From positions 161,208 through 225,207 of the forward strand of contig CACRXP010000669.1 in assembly GCA_902702965.1 (NCBI GenBank): a stretch of DNA of 64,000 bases, given 5' to 3'. This document shows positions 1 through 12,419 of the stretch, piece after piece. Under the pieces are notes generated by a model that searched no databases, was not told the origin of the DNA, and saw only the letters and a program-made list of their open reading frames with translations. The stretch is from Spirometra erinaceieuropaei. Lineage: Eukaryota > Platyhelminthes > Cestoda > Diphyllobothriidea > Diphyllobothriidae. A program made the translations under genes and the position numbers. Every line of letters starts with the position of its first letter. The stretch's first letter is position 1.

Positions 1-524
1 CGAGAATATGCTATGAATGAAATTAAGGAAGATTTTAAATTTTTTATAGTTTAAGCGCCGTATGGTGTCAATCCAACATGAAAGAATATGAAATGGCTTT
101 GCGAGAGGCATTTTTAACGACTGTTTGAAAATACACGACGAAAATATAATGTATCTGTGTTCCATGCGATACGTATAATATAACACGACTGAAAGTTTAA
201 TTGAAAGATGTAAGCAAGAGTGTCCGTCATCCGGCTGGGCGAACGATTAAAGAAAAATATACATGCACTTTATTCTATTGGCGATATTAAAAACGCAATC
301 TAAATTGAGGATCTACATCTTAACCATATAAGGGTAACAATATTGTCAACCGCAGCATTTTTTCTAAAGGTTCACATTAGTGTCGACGACTGCTTGGCTT
401 GATATAAGCAAGGTTAAGCGGAGTTCCCTAATCTAGGCAAAAGTATTGATGCGATACAGGCTAACTGCTAAAATAATTTAGGACTCCACATGACGCCAAC
501 TGTGTCCCACTAAATAAGATGTAA
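1..524. other. No gene recognised
   Basis: AT-rich sequence without a convincing reading frame or recognisable repeat, up to the tail of the PLE that starts near 525. Confidence 0.5.
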
Positions 525-1050
525 ATGTGATCGTTGGAACAACAGCCCTAATCGCCTGACGTTTCAGACTCACTCCCGAAACCGCCACCAGAGGCAATAC
601 CAGATACGAGTAATTTATATGCAGTCGTTATGCTACAGCTGAGGATGGCTGCCCTCTGCTGCGCTAATTGCCTAATGGTCGACATGCAAGTAATTAATGG
701 CCGAAATTTCGTCGCATGTGTTGGATGTTGGCGTGATGATTAGTTAGCCACCTGGCTCACTGACCGGCGCGCCCTCCGAATGGGTAATTATTTTGACTTA
801 ACTAAATCTCAGCATGGTGTGCAGAATGGGGAGGTCATTACGCTTGTTGATGGACGGGACACCGTGCACAAGGGCTCACGTCACTCGTGGCTCACGACGA
901 ATATCATCTCTCGTAAAAGTTTCCCCCTTATCGAACTTGAATGGATGTTCGGGTCTTGCCGAATGGACTGCGACTGTAGAGTTGACGTCATGTCTCCGCA
1001 CTGCTGCCGCCTTTCCGGCCATTCACGTTACGAACAGTTTTTCTGTTTAT
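525..1050 (-). mobile_element. Decayed Penelope-like element, 3' half (GIY-YIG remnant plus ribozyme-bearing tail)
   Basis: Read on the minus strand, 1040-840 aligns at DNA level with the GIY-YIG coding part of the PLE at 24840-25020, sharing for example GGCGGCAGC and ATGACGTCA in the same order and spacing, but stop codons and small indels interrupt every frame. Farther along the same strand, 606-541 matches the PLE tail motif, including GAAACGTC followed by AGGCGAT. The order endonuclease then tail is what PLE 3' ends have. No reverse transcriptase part was seen, so this is a 5'-truncated dead copy. The plus-strand frames at 780-1118 are antisense shadows of it. Boundaries are approximate and no target duplication was found. 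Confidence 0.7.
551..598 (-). ncRNA. Hammerhead-like ribozyme motif in PLE tail
   Basis: On the minus strand, ATTGCCT (598-592) can pair with AGGCGAT (557-551) as a seven-base-pair stem I including one G-T pair. Between them are a core CTGGTGG, where CTGATGA is expected, an arm in the position of stem II, and an intact GAAACGTC whose ACGT is self-complementary. The two A-to-G changes in the core suggest a dead ribozyme. Hammerheads in Penelope-like elements are established knowledge; this assignment is from pairing by eye. Confidence 0.6.
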
Positions 1051-1060
1051 CTGATGCGTT

Positions 1061-2664
1061 TGCTCTGCTTTCAACTGCACCAGATCCGATAAACGACTCC
1101 AAACGTTTTTTGTCGTGAGGCCTGACGGTTGTCGTCGGTCTGTGTATAAATTCAACCCCTAATAGGGCGGCAAGGCGGCCGGCGGCTTACAAAGCCTTCT
1201 TGACGCAAGAAAGCACACGGCAAAGTTTAGGAACCGTGTCGTTTGGCTTTACGTCTCGTTTGCGCAAGCATCGGTTGACAAATTTGAGCAAGTATCTATT
1301 AGCTTTCAACGCTTGCCGGGTGAATTATGGTTTGGCAGTTTTGTCTTTCCGCTCGCAGCAGTGCGTATAAACACGCCAATAGGTCGTCTTTGCAGAAATG
1401 TTTTTTTGCGGTGGATTGGGTAATTGCTGTTGAGGTTCGGCATTAACATCGTATTCATCGCTTTACTGAACGCCCTGTGTGACACACGAGTGCAAACTGC
1501 AAGACCAGTCGGTTGCTTTCTTTCTGGTTTGTTGTAAATCCTGCCTTAGTGAAGATAGCGTTGAGGCATTCTTCGAACATCACTAATCGTAGATGAAAAC
1601 GTGTATGTGCAGCTACGTTAAAGCATGCACTTATAACATGTCACTTGTTAGTATGTATGTTGAGCTAGTTTTAATAAAGTTCTCAAATGAATCTAAACGC
1701 TGGCTAAGAAATGACGTGGACTAGAGCAATCTTCATTACTTGTCATGCATGTCATTTTTGAAAAATTACTTCCGTAAACTGCGCTTACTCGCTCTCCATC
1801 TTTCACCTGACAAAGATTTGAATAAATATAAAGCAGCGTCATTTTATATATAGAACCTAAAAAGCAATTAAGTTAGAGGCCTAACGTCGAAAAGACATGA
1901 GGATGATCATTAATATTGTCAACCGGAATATCTTTCAGGGGGATTTAGCCAATGAAAACTACTGCTGGGTTTGACGTTAGTAAGTTCAAATGGAAATATT
2001 TTATTTAAGCGAAAGAGTGTTTGCGATTTAGTCACATAGGTGAGGTTTTTAAGAACTCCATTTATGTCCCACCATTTCTGTCCGATTATACAAATAAATT
2101 GTCATTTAAAACAGAAAATTTGGGAATTTATCCTTGCGTTCTGCGTCCGATTTAGACAGCTAAGTTGCAGTACTGTCAGTAAGTTAAACGGTTTTAAGAG
2201 TCCTTTTCTATAAAACCTACTGTCTTTCGAAGGCGACTGCAGTTAGTGGCATTCAATGTCCTACGGCCCCTACCAATTGTCTATGAACCAATAGCAGCGT
2301 ACACTACCGGAAAATAAGTTGACGTAGTGTACTTGTTTGCAAAATAATGTGCGAACTCGACCGTGTTTCTGGCTTCGGAAAAATGCCACGAATTTGTAGC
2401 GCTATACAGCAAGTAAAATACTTTTTGGAGTCCTCTACCATCAAATCTATCGCCTACTTGTCACCAAAAGTTCACCGCCTTGGTTTTAAAAATGTGCGCC
2501 TGCCCAGAATGGTGATAGAGGAAAAGTAGGTCACACACACCGTTTTACTGACGCAATTGCGTGAATCAACATTGGATTGGCACGCTTTTGAGCTTAAACC
2601 ATTTTTTACTTGCTAGAATATAAAGTGAAATGTAAATGTTTTTTTCGAAAAAAATAAGATGCGA
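1061..2664. other. No gene recognised
   Basis: No open frame above 60 codons resembles a known protein, and I see no tRNA, long repeat or element end. The GC-richer patch near 1130-1400 has no recognisable coding content. Confidence 0.5.
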
Positions 2665-2747
2665 TCACTGAAACAATAAATGGCTTTCTCCACTGATCGT
2701 TTCTTTATCTGAACTGCTCCCTAGAACTCGCTGGTTCGCTTCTATCG
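2665..2747 (+). mobile_element. PLE tail fragment
   Basis: The stretch resembles the terminal part of the PLE tails at 63706-63800 and 25369-25445: an AATAAA-like stretch, then a segment containing CTGATCG and CTGAACTGCT, then GAACTCGCTGGTTCGCTTC. The ribozyme core is not recognisable. This is an isolated tail without body. Confidence 0.55.
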
Positions 2748-2935
2748 ACGATCTCCTTGGGGACGATGCGCTCCTATTGACTAAAAGGCGGGAACCAATT
2801 GAACTTCGGGGCCGTCAATTCGATTTCTGCACAGAAATCTCGACAATAATGTGCTGGGAATTGTGTTTTTTGCAAACGTGTGGGCAACACAGAGGTGGCG
2901 GGACGTGCAGTACTTCAGCACGGCAGACAGGCCAA

Positions 2936-3036
2936 TAAACATCTTGTTCCAATGATCGCATTCTTTTTTACTCTATGCTTTCCTGAAACTCGGCTATTCG
3001 CTTCTATCGGCAAGTCATTTTCTGTGAACCATCGCA
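2936..3036 (+). mobile_element. PLE tail fragment, second copy in direct orientation
   Basis: Contains CAGGCCAATAAACATCTTG, then ATGATCGCATTCTTTTTTAC, then CTGAAACTCGGCTATTCGC, matching the tail at 63706-63800 in order. It lies about 190 bases after a similar fragment in the same orientation. Two direct tails fit a partial tandem PLE, in which a terminal-repeat copy precedes the body, with the body lost. Confidence 0.55.
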
Positions 3037-6000
3037 CAACTAGAGTTTGCTTGGTGAGCACATCCTCTCGTTACCTAAGTGAGGTGTCTCAGGCCTGATT
3101 ATTGGAGCGCTCGTTCACTTGTCGATGCTCTTGAAAATCTTAAAGTTTTCCAAACAACGATGCACCAGACGCAGGGAAGACATAGCATGACTGACGACCT
3201 ACGCATTAGCACCGACGTTAAGCGAGAGAAAGCGTTCAAGCGTGACAGAAAACGTCGAGCCGCCTTTCACATTGGCGCTGATAAGCTAGAGATGACTGTT
3301 GTGACGTCATTCGAATGCAACAGGTTTAATTTTGACAAAGCGCTCTTATACTTAATTCAACCGCTCTCCATTGTGTGAAGCTTCCTTTTCATCAGAAAAA
3401 TATTTGTGATGTTATTAATTAACGATAACGCTTATTATTACTAAGATAAGTGTTACTAAACTTTGCATACGGATTTCTGATAAGCGGCAAATTGGAGGAT
3501 TATGGTTTCCGTTGTACCTAGTCGAGCGAGGCATCCATACATTTAGACTCAGGAAGAGTTGATGATGAAAAAACTTGGCGATTATTTGGATAAGTCATTT
3601 GACAGAAAAAAGTGGAGTACGGGACCCATATTCCTACATTGCCTACCTCCCTACAAACTGGGTTGGCAGAAGTGGTTGTCCCCTAGAGAACATTATAATC
3701 CGACGATTTGACTGCAATCGCTGAAGATTAAATGTCCATTATTGTTATTTTAGCCCAAGTCGCTTGTCACTTGTTGGGGTCTTTTCTCACTTTTCAGTTC
3801 ATCAGTGGGAAGCCAGTTGTAATGGCACTGATATCGACAGTTCCGAACATTCTAGGGTCTAATCAAGGATAGCAATCATTTTGGGGCCAGTCTCGTCGAA
3901 ATAATATATTAAATGGAGCCATATTTATCAAAGACACACTCTGGCGTTCGATAACTTAAAATGTTAAAAGCTGCCTCTAGCTACATAAAGGTCAGACTAA
4001 TAAGTATTTATTTGGAGAAACTTTGTGCTGCACAATCTTTTTAAGAATGTTTGGACAAATCTCGACTTACGGCCTGTATGTCGATCTGTGCTTCTGCTTC
4101 AGTTTTCTGTCTGCCTTTTCTAGGAGTTGTCTGAGCGAAACAGATTCGTCAACCGTAGGAAATAGCCGTCGACTTTTGCAATCGGCCACTGCTTACCTTA
4201 TGTGCCTAAGAGTGTCTTCGTCGGAGTTTATGGATCCACACAAAGCACAGAGATCATGCCTTCTATGACTGGCAAAACAGGACGAATAACTTTTAATTCC
4301 AGTCTTAATGACTTTGAGGTTGCCCAAATGGTACAGATATGGTTAGCAAAAGTGTGACCAATGATTGGTGTGCGTGTATTCATGCAGCTGTTTACATCCA
4401 TCCAAACTTTTACACATTACAGACAGAAGGACAAGTAAGTTAACAGCAAGTAGGCGAGATAGCTCCACGGACAATGAGCTTGCTAGCATCCTCGCCTTGA
4501 TTCAATTGCATCACTTGTGGTAATATTAACAGAGGGATTATTAAATTGCAGGTATAGCTATAGATCTTACTTCTCATCGGCAACCTGGTTATGTCGGAAA
4601 ATAATTGGCAATAATAAGTAAGAACGACAGGTCTACCAGTTTGTCCGTTTTTTACACAAACCTCCTTTAAAATTGCCAGGTGAGAAGTGTGAAGCCGATC
4701 ACGTTTGACTACCACTTATATGCTTTCTTGATCAGCAAGTCTATGATGGTGAAAGTTATACTGAGATGAAATTAGAGTAGCGGCTTTCATTTTTTTGATC
4801 AATTAGTCGCTTTTTGATAAGACAAATGGATAATTTCAAAACAAACCACGCCAGGCTGCCACGTTTACTCCACCTCTTGCACAGTTTTATGCAAACCTCA
4901 TTGTCGTGTTTGTGCTTAACAAATTGCTTTAAGCCATAATTGTGTACATTGTTCCTCTTGTTTGTGTCTGATCTGCTTGCGCTTCCTGTACAGCTCTGTT
5001 CATCCATCTAGCTGACGACGTCTATCGAAAACGTTTCCGCTTTTGTAGTTTGTGACAAAGTTCGGATTGTTAAACGCAACGGAGCTGCCGGAAGTGTGAT
5101 GAGAAAGATAAATCTTTAGCGAAATTTAAAATCGCACAGTCTCACAATTTACCGACGCCGATGGAAAGCAAACCTTAATTCAAACTATTCAGATGCCATC
5201 GCCTAACTGACGGACCTTTTTATGAACAATTTGAAAAGTGATCACTTTTATCAATCCCGAGGATTCAATTATATGTCATAATGCCAAGCGAGGATTTGAA
5301 TAGACGCATTATCCGACAAAAAGCCGAAATAGGTTTGTCAGCCTAATGCATACACATTCCTACAACTATAAAAGTTTACTTCTATATCTCTGTTGACTTT
5401 CTTTTTTCATTTTGTAGATTCATAAATACGAAAATTAGGCTGCAGGATGCCAAGAAACATAAAATTAAGTATTCGGATGTTTTCGAAACTAAAGTACGTA
5501 ATAAATGCCGCATTGCAGAAGCTGCAAGAAAGAAAGTACCTAGACATTGGGATAAACTCGGAAAATGCTCTTTTCTTAAACCGAGAGGAGTATATCTAAG
5601 AAACAATGGCAGACAGTCGACTAAGTCGTTGTCCATTTTCATGTCCTTTACGCATCACAAATCCCTTTGGCTTGATCACAGCGGCGGGCGCTAGCTATAC
5701 TCTCATGTTTCAATAAAATGAGATAATACAAACTGTTTTGGAATTTATCATGACCAGTGAACTAGTTATTTTGGTTTTTTACCCACAACCAAAAATGACC
5801 AGTTACAAAGAATTATATCAAATATATCTCAAGAATATTCTGAATCCTTCGATGGTGCAGGCGCTAAACAGCGTCCGTATAGTGTCGGTCCTCTATCGAC
5901 AGAATAACAAGGACATTATACGAAGCAATTACCATTATCTACTTTAGTTGCCTAATCCTGCTTGCTTTTTGTTACTGTTTGTACAGTTAATTGCCCGTCG

Positions 6001-6879
6001 GTATCAGTTTTACTGACACAGTGCACGAACCACTCTTGTTTCCACACATGTTTAAAAGGGGTAATTAGCACAAAACTATGTGCGCTTCTTGTGCACGCAA
6101 TATTTAGATAAGCTAAAACTTTCATTTGTAAGAATCAAGTAGAGGAATTAAGCTAACCGGTGTGTAAAGCTACCTAGAATTTTAAAATAGAGTCCGGATC
6201 TTTTAAGATCTATCCGGTCACTTGAGTATCCCTATCGAAATGAATATTGACGATTCGGGGTTATGCACAAAAACCCAATAACTGACGATTGGCATACTCA
6301 AAGTAATCCCATTTCCTGCCTGTTTTGAGGCGACGCAGCAAATCGAATTTTAGACGGTGAAATAGTATGCTTATTATAAACTACGAGACATGCGGCTTGA
6401 TGAATATGAAGTTACCTTTTTGAAAAACCATTCGGGCGGTGAACGTTTTCATACATGAGTAATCATGTAAATTTGTTTCATTTTTTCGATGGCACATAAA
6501 TAAAAGAATTGGCCTTATTTATAACGAATATTTAAAATTTATTGAACGCTCAAACATCAGAAAATATCCGCGTGATCTTGGCCGCATGTAAGGGAAAAAA
6601 TTGATTTCGTGTGACCGGAAGATGTTATTATGAATTTACTTGAAAATAGATAATTATGATGGCTGCTTTAGTTAGCAAGCCTTAACCTTATGACCAATTT
6701 GACGGTAAACTTATCTTATGGTATTTGGTATTTTCCTATGGTCATGGCGGTGACTGGTTGTAAGCAATAATTGGATGAGCTACAAGGGAAGATGGAAGCC
6801 TACTACAATATTACCCACTTGAAATGCATATAAATAAAAAACTTGGTAAAGTTATCAAAAGTAACATATCCGGTCGATA
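3037..6879. other. No gene recognised
   Basis: Long AT-rich stretch with only short open frames (99 codons at most, at 3079-3378), none of which I recognise. No RNA gene or element end identified. Confidence 0.5.
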
Positions 6880-7490
6880 ATTGTACAAGTAGACAGGGCT
6901 CAACGGATCATGGGAATTGTGTGACTGACGTTTCGAGGGACCTGACCGGTTCTCCACTATCAGAGCACTAAGTGCAAAAATTTGACCAGTATTTTAAATA
7001 GACAGCTCAGTCTGCTGGCTCTAGGTCGGCTAATTAATTTTCCTCTTCTCTCGCTGCTTTGGCTTTCCAGCTGTTGTTTGTACATGTTGGCGGCCCACTG
7101 TGTTATGAGAATTGGTTGAACATGTGTTTCTTTTTTGGTAAACGAATGGACGAGTGATGTTTTTCTGCATTGTTGAGCTCCGAACGACCGTCTTGGTCTG
7201 ACTACGATGACTGTAATGACATAGGACATTATAGGTCGCAGGAAGGTCAATATACTTGCTGATGGAGTTTGCATCTGAGTAACAAACCTCATGTGTAAGA
7301 CGCTTTGTCTTTGGCGGCATAAGACAGTCGTTTCTTGAAAGTCAAAGCTGCTATCATTTTCTTCAACGTTAAGTGTAAGCTAAGAGTTTAGGTCTAGTCT
7401 CCGAGCTGTTAGTTTGTGCTCGTGTAAGCGGGTCTGTAATTTTCATCTGGCTCCCCCAACGACGTTGCAATCTCCATCGTCACAATTCAT
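6880..7490 (-). mobile_element. Decayed Penelope-like element, GIY-YIG end and tail
   Basis: On the minus strand, 7480-7330 matches the GIY-YIG coding segment at 43990-44150: it encodes DDGDCN followed later by TRLHEHKL and FDFQE, with stops in between. Next comes the C-terminal motif SISKYIDLPATYNVLCHY (near 7262-7200), a hallmark of this endonuclease family's end. The tail at 6990-6915 has CTGATAG and CGAAACGTC in hammerhead order. Frames of 110 and 96 codons at 6960-7320 are overlapping pieces of this C-terminus. No reverse transcriptase seen; 5'-truncated and inactive. Confidence 0.75.
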
Positions 7491-8345
7491 TTAATAGACG
7501 ACTGCTGAAGCTTCAATGGGCGATGATGTGTTTTTCGGTTACATCAAACGACGACCAGTTTTTGTTCGGGGTCGATGGGCAATGTTCACTCTGAGGGTCG
7601 TAACAGTCGTTAAGCCGACTCGACGACTCCGTTATTACAAGGAATAGCCCCCAGACTTCGGCTCGCTGTTTGTTTAACCATTGTTTGTTTACTCTGCATT
7701 CGCTTTGATCGATAAAATATCTTGCGTATTCATTGGCCTGAAAGAGCTCGATTTTTTGCATGAAACGCTTTTAAAATTGAGAGCTTGTGAAGCCCTCTGA
7801 GATTTTGGCCATACAAGTCCCATTATCCTGTGAGCCCTTTAAATGTGGCAGAAAAAGAGCACGAATATCAGATTAATTGGTTCTTTGAAATATCAGTTCA
7901 ATAACAACGCATGTCTCGAAGCCCAGATCCCTTATGTTCGCAATTTTCTAACATTAAAATGCAGAAACCTCAAAAAGGGAAGCTGCAGAAAACCTTGGAA
8001 GATAATAAGCTGTAAAAATGTTTTGTACAGAAGTTGCCTTCTAGTTAATTTAAACTGAATGCAGTTCGGTCAGAACGCATTTTACGGGTTTATTCATATG
8101 TGTTAGGTTAATATTCTATACAGGGACACACCACTGACTTTAACCGATCACAAGCCTTATAATACAAATTTGTATGTAAAATCTAACAAATAAATCCAGG
8201 ATTTAATGAGATTTTTGATGTTTCTTATAAGCTTTCAGTTCTGAATTTGCCATTTGGCCAAAGATGAAACGTTGATACCCAACTTTAAGCGTTTTTGCGC
8301 ACGTGCACGGATAGTTGTATAGTTGCTCATAAAGGGCACCCAACC
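7491..8345. other. No gene recognised
   Basis: Holds an 82-codon minus-strand frame at 7513-7761 directly upstream of the PLE remnant. I cannot match it to the PLE linker or to any family, so it is left unassigned. Confidence 0.45.
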
Positions 8346-8347
8346 TA

Positions 8348-9251
8348 CAGTAAATGTGCTAACTCATGAAATGTCGACCAAAATTTCGAAATGCGTTCTC
8401 GATTCGAAAAGATAAATTAAGTAATACTGTAAAACTAATCATGATGCAGCATAAATCTATAATGATCCAAATACCTCAGGGTATCGGCTTTCGAAAGAAC
8501 TTATTTTCGGCTGCATGCAAGATCTATACTCCGAAAAAAATGACTACTTATGTAGCATGCAATTTTCTCATTGATTTTCGGCGCCTTTGAAAATTAAATT
8601 AGATTTCATTGAAAACATACATAAAAATATTCATTCTTTTACTTATTCAGTAGAAAATCACGTCTTCTTCCAATTTCATACGCAAAAGAAGAGTATAATT
8701 CCGTTTTAAAAAGTTTCTAATTGTGAGATTTTTAATACCGCTTAATGGCCGTTCATGAAACGTCATGTGTCTGCATTTACGAATGTGGTTTTTAAAGTTA
8801 TTAATATTGCTCAAATCTACTGCTTAAGTTATGAACCTCATATGGTCTTTTCTTAACACCGTAGAGAAATACATGGTTTTCCGTACACGGAAAATATACA
8901 GCTTGTAGTTTTCAAACCCTGAATGCATATGTAACAGCAGGTCGGGTTCACAATTATTCGGGAATTAGAAAAGTTTTTTAAAAACAAATTTTACAATTCT
9001 TCGATGTATGAAATTGAAAGAAACGTGATTTTCTACTGAATAAGTAAAAGAATGAATATTTTTATGCATGTTTTCCATGAAATATAATTTAATTTTCAAG
9101 GGCGCCGAAAATCAATAAGAAAATTGTATGCTACATAAGTAGTCTTGCATGCAGCCGTGATTAGTTTTACAACACTACTTAATTTATCTTTTCGAAACGA
9201 GAACGCATTTCGATATTTTGGTTGCCATTTCATGAGTTAGCACATCTACTG
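8348..9251. mobile_element. Tc1/mariner-type miniature inverted-repeat element, full length (copy 1)
   Basis: The element begins CAGTAAATGTGCTAACTCAT and ends with the reverse complement CAGTAGATGTGCTAACTCAT, each bounded by TA, the target duplication of Tc1/mariner elements. The inverted arms run about 350 bases: segments such as AATGACTACTTATGTAGCAT, CATTCTTTTACTTATTCAG and GATTTTCGGCGCC recur in reverse order on the right. The small frames inside (8366-8590, 9222-9518) are not transposase. It is non-autonomous, and its transposase source is not in the window. Confidence 0.85.
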
Positions 9252-9253
9252 TA

Positions 9254-10019
9254 TATCGAATTAATTATTTCCAACTGTCACTTTACACTTCGGTTGGAGG
9301 ATAAGTCACGCCGGAATTTTCATAATATTTGTGATGTTCTTCGTTTATTGAGTAGGTTAAAAATGCCTCTTAAAATGCAGCACTCATCGTACTTGTTGCT
9401 TGTTTATTGCATCGTCTTTTGTGAGGGTAGTGACTTCTTTTTAGATGTAAGTAAGGAGAAATTTCAAATAAACCTTGATTGGATGTCTAAGGTTGCTAAC
9501 AATAAACATTTTACCTAGATATTTCTACAACACATCCACATTGGCAGCCATTACCAGCATGTTTAATCTACTAATTCAACAAATGATGATGTATTTGGAA
9601 GGGTACACTGTAAAGTTTCTATCTTTATGTCCTCCTATTCCTTCTTCCGAACGACAATGAAAAACTGTATATAAGGTAGCATATTTTCTGGAATTATGCA
9701 TAACGTATATTGATTTGAGTAGCATTATCTGCAGTTTTAATATTCCTATCTAAAATATGATGAGTTTAGTGCCTCGGCCTTTAAGTGAGAGCTGTCGGCT
9801 AACGTAGTGCATTACTGCAGTTCATCACATTGACTAACAATGCAACCCTACTTTTCACATGTTAACCGACCTTGCCTACCGTGTTTCTGCATTTGTCGCC
9901 ATCGATATTGAACAATATAGCATAACCAAAAAAATCATGGGATGGTGGCATGACCGTTTTCAGCACTTTTCTGTCGTCAGGCTTCCATGCCCAACCTTGA
10001 GGTTTGCAGTAGCTGGGTC
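9254..10019. other. No gene recognised
   Basis: AT-rich sequence with no recognised feature. Frames at 9222-9660 begin inside the adjacent inverted-repeat element and look like chance. Confidence 0.5.
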
Positions 10020-10310
10020 TTGACCCAGCGACCTTTCAAGACAACAGGCTCAGCACCGACTAGCCCACACGTCGCTCGATGGTATCCTGGGGTGTTGCAC
10101 CTTTCGAGGATTGGTATGGCCAGCTGATGACGGCTAATAAGCCAAAAATGACCGTTCCAGTCTCCCTTATCTTTTTCGGTCATGTTATTCTACGTACATC
10201 CCGCGTCTCTGTGCACCTGTCTGGTAGGGCTTTAGAGTGAGCCCCAAGGCACAGCGGTTTGAGTGCGTTCTATAACGGCCCCTTTCGAAGGGCACTCCAT
10301 CGTACTGACT
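10020..10310 (+). repeat. tRNA-derived SINE, old copy (family S)
   Basis: The 3' two thirds align with the SINE at 37155-37434: GACGGCTAATAAGCC, then CAGTCTCCCTTATCTTTTTC, then a CCCCAAGGCACAGCGG-like block. The 5' part, where the RNA polymerase III boxes should be, is more diverged (GGTATCCTGGGGTGTTGCAC aligns with the GGCTCGGGTGTTCCACAC part of the younger copy). Non-coding and presumably mobilised by a LINE or PLE partner. Confidence 0.65.
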
Positions 10311-10988
10311 GTGGTCTAGTAATAATTTACACAATGGAGGTAAAGCTTCGAGTTGCATTTGTAGGTACGAGAAGGGAAAAGGGACACAGGTCGAGCGCCC
10401 ACACAATTTGTCTATTTTCCCGATCTTTCGAACTCGTACTGGAATCCATCGGTTATGGGGATCATTCGCAAATCACCGACCAGTGTCGCAATCATGAAGG
10501 TGGCCATGCGGAGCTCGGTGTGCAAACACCAGGTTTCCAAACAGTTTCTAGTAATCTGCTAGACTCTTGTCAAGATAACTGTATAAATGCGCTATATGTA
10601 TACCAGGAAACGCGTTTATGAGCTCGAGGCCCTCTTATAAGAGGACAAAATGTCATAAACGGACGTAATATAAAACGAGATAAATATTTTTTCCAAGGAT
10701 GCTACCATGATCTGGCCATTTTTAACTTCTTAAAACACTCCTAACGCGCTAAGTGCTTGACAGAAATAGGATGCTAGAATCCCGGCAGAGAATGCGAAGA
10801 GAAGAAGATTGGTTTTATGGCTGTAACTTCGCAGCTACTATGTCAGGACGATAAATGCGGGCGGGCCATAATAGCGGAGCGCATGATCCTTGCAAAGGGC
10901 TATAGCGGAAAAACACTTTTCTGCCATATGCAAACGAGGACATTTTTTGTAACAAGTCTCAGAAGCCTACGACAAAACACAGACAAAG
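10311..10988. other. No gene recognised
   Basis: Contains a 120-codon plus-strand frame at 10259-10621 that overlaps the SINE tail and has no recognisable domain. Nothing else seen up to the assembly gap. Confidence 0.45.
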
Positions 10989-11061
10989 NNNNNNNNNNNN
11001 NNNNNNNNNNNNNNNNNNNNNNNNNNNNNNNNNNNNNNNNNNNNNNNNNNNNNNNNNNNNN
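10989..11061. other. Assembly gap of 73 Ns
   Basis: Run of undetermined bases. The frame called across it (10817-11080) is meaningless. A right arm of an inverted-repeat element starts just after it, so the gap may mark a collapsed repeat. Confidence 0.99.
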
Positions 11062-11069
11062 CGGTAAAA

Positions 11070-11223
11070 ATTTTGTTTGAAATGCGGCATCGTATGGAAA
11101 CTACATTATTGTAGCATTATGCCGCATGATGATAAGTTTCACAAGCCTACTTAATTAAGCTTCTCGAAACGAAAACGCAATTCGGAATTTCGTTGCACAT
11201 TTCGTGAGTTAATCCACCTACTG
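11070..11223. mobile_element. Tc1/mariner-type miniature element, right arm only
   Basis: Matches the right arm of the copies at 8348-9251 and 41510-42502, with AAGCTTCTCGAAACGAAAAC then CCACCTACTG at the terminus. The left arm is absent or lies in the gap. Confidence 0.7.
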
Positions 11224-11499
11224 TTAGTTTATTTTGCATATCGCCGTCGTGCTGTCGGTGGTAAAACAACGTCGTTTGTGCACCAGGAGCTGATAACTGT
11301 AATAGTTTGCTGAGTTGGTGAGCCGGATTTCGGTCTGATCCTCTTGCAAACTTCAACCTACAGTCAGCGGACAGCTTATACATAAAATCAGTAAAACATC
11401 ATAAGGCGAAAAATCTATGGTAATTTACATGATAATATCAAGTTGTTACAAAGTTAATTAAGGGCAGTGAAATCGTCTAGCTGCTCTGCATCAGTTTTT

Positions 11500-11640
11500 A
11501 CTTAATGATAGATTTCTCCTAGCGGTGGTGTTATTGTTAATTTGCGTTTTTTGGCAGATTTGAATAGATTATTTAAGCCAGTTGTTAAAACCACAGCAGG
11601 TTCCAACGTACGACATGGGAGACAAGGTTTAGACACTTTC
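11500..11640 (-). repeat. SINE family B, tail fragment
   Basis: TTTTTTGGCAGATTTGAATA followed by GATTATTTAAGCCAGTTG matches, in order, the reverse complement of 17840-17885 and the fragment at 59150-59230. This is the 3' region of a SINE whose tRNA-like head is seen elsewhere. Confidence 0.5.
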
Positions 11641-11719
11641 AGTGGTCTTACTGAGTGAACTGCGAGGCCCTGAGTTTGGCCCCATTTGGGTTAGATAACC
11701 TGCCCAGGCCAGTGCAACA

Positions 11720-11900
11720 TATACAATCTGCTAATTCTAATGCAGAAAGTTGACTGTCCAAGCAATATTGCCTCGGCAGTAAATCGAAATTCCACTTTAT
11801 GACAACCAGTATCGCCTAATAATCTTTGATTTTTTCGGTTATACTCAAGTCTTGACCTTGTTGTTGTGAGTTTGGGCCTCTTTATAACTGAGCCACATAA
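11720..11900 (+). repeat. SINE family B, partial copy
   Basis: AGTTGACTGTCCAAGCAATA followed by AAATCGAAATTCCACTTTAT aligns with 17709-17765. It ends in a weak B-box-like GTGAGTTTGGGCCTC. Confidence 0.5.
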
Positions 11901-12419
11901 ACGGGTTCTGTTTTTCTCGCAAAGGTAAGGCCTCGCATTTGATCGCAAGATGACTTTGGACAAGTTGCATGATTACAGGATGGGACAGGAGTAGAGAACT
12001 GCTGGAGAGTTAAGATCTACCATTATGCAAAAAGAGCGTAAAATGCTTGCGGAGTAAGAGAGAGATGCTTGTTTAGCATACAGAAATAACAATGCAAAAA
12101 AAGTCTGGATTGAAATTAAGCCAAATAAAGGGTTTAATTATCCTCTAGAATCGTTGGTTAGCCGGAGGATGGTCGTGTTAAAAGGAATGTACTTAAGGGT
12201 GAACCTCAAACCAAAAAGTCGCTATTTTCTACAAAACGTACAAGTCAGAGGAACTTTGTGCGCAAACCACCTATAATCGTGGATGTGAAGTAACAAGATA
12301 ATAAAACGTGGGAAATAAATAACAGATGATAATTTCGTCATTATATTTAGTCGGGTGGCTGTGATGATGTTTGAAAAACGACGACATACTAAAGTTTACA
12401 GAGGCGGCTAAGACAATGT

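Noticed and set aside
780..1118. 112- and 92-codon plus-strand frames
   Set aside because: They are antisense to a PLE endonuclease remnant recognised by DNA similarity to 24840-25020.
6928..6990. Full hammerhead ribozyme in the PLE tail on the minus strand
   Set aside because: CTGATAG and CGAAACGTC are in order, but stem I hardly pairs and two core positions differ; noted as part of the element only.
8740..8775. Hammerhead around GAAACGTCATGTG in the miniature element
   Set aside because: No core box or pairing arms; a chance match.
10817..11080. 87-codon frame
   Set aside because: It spans the assembly gap and translates Ns.
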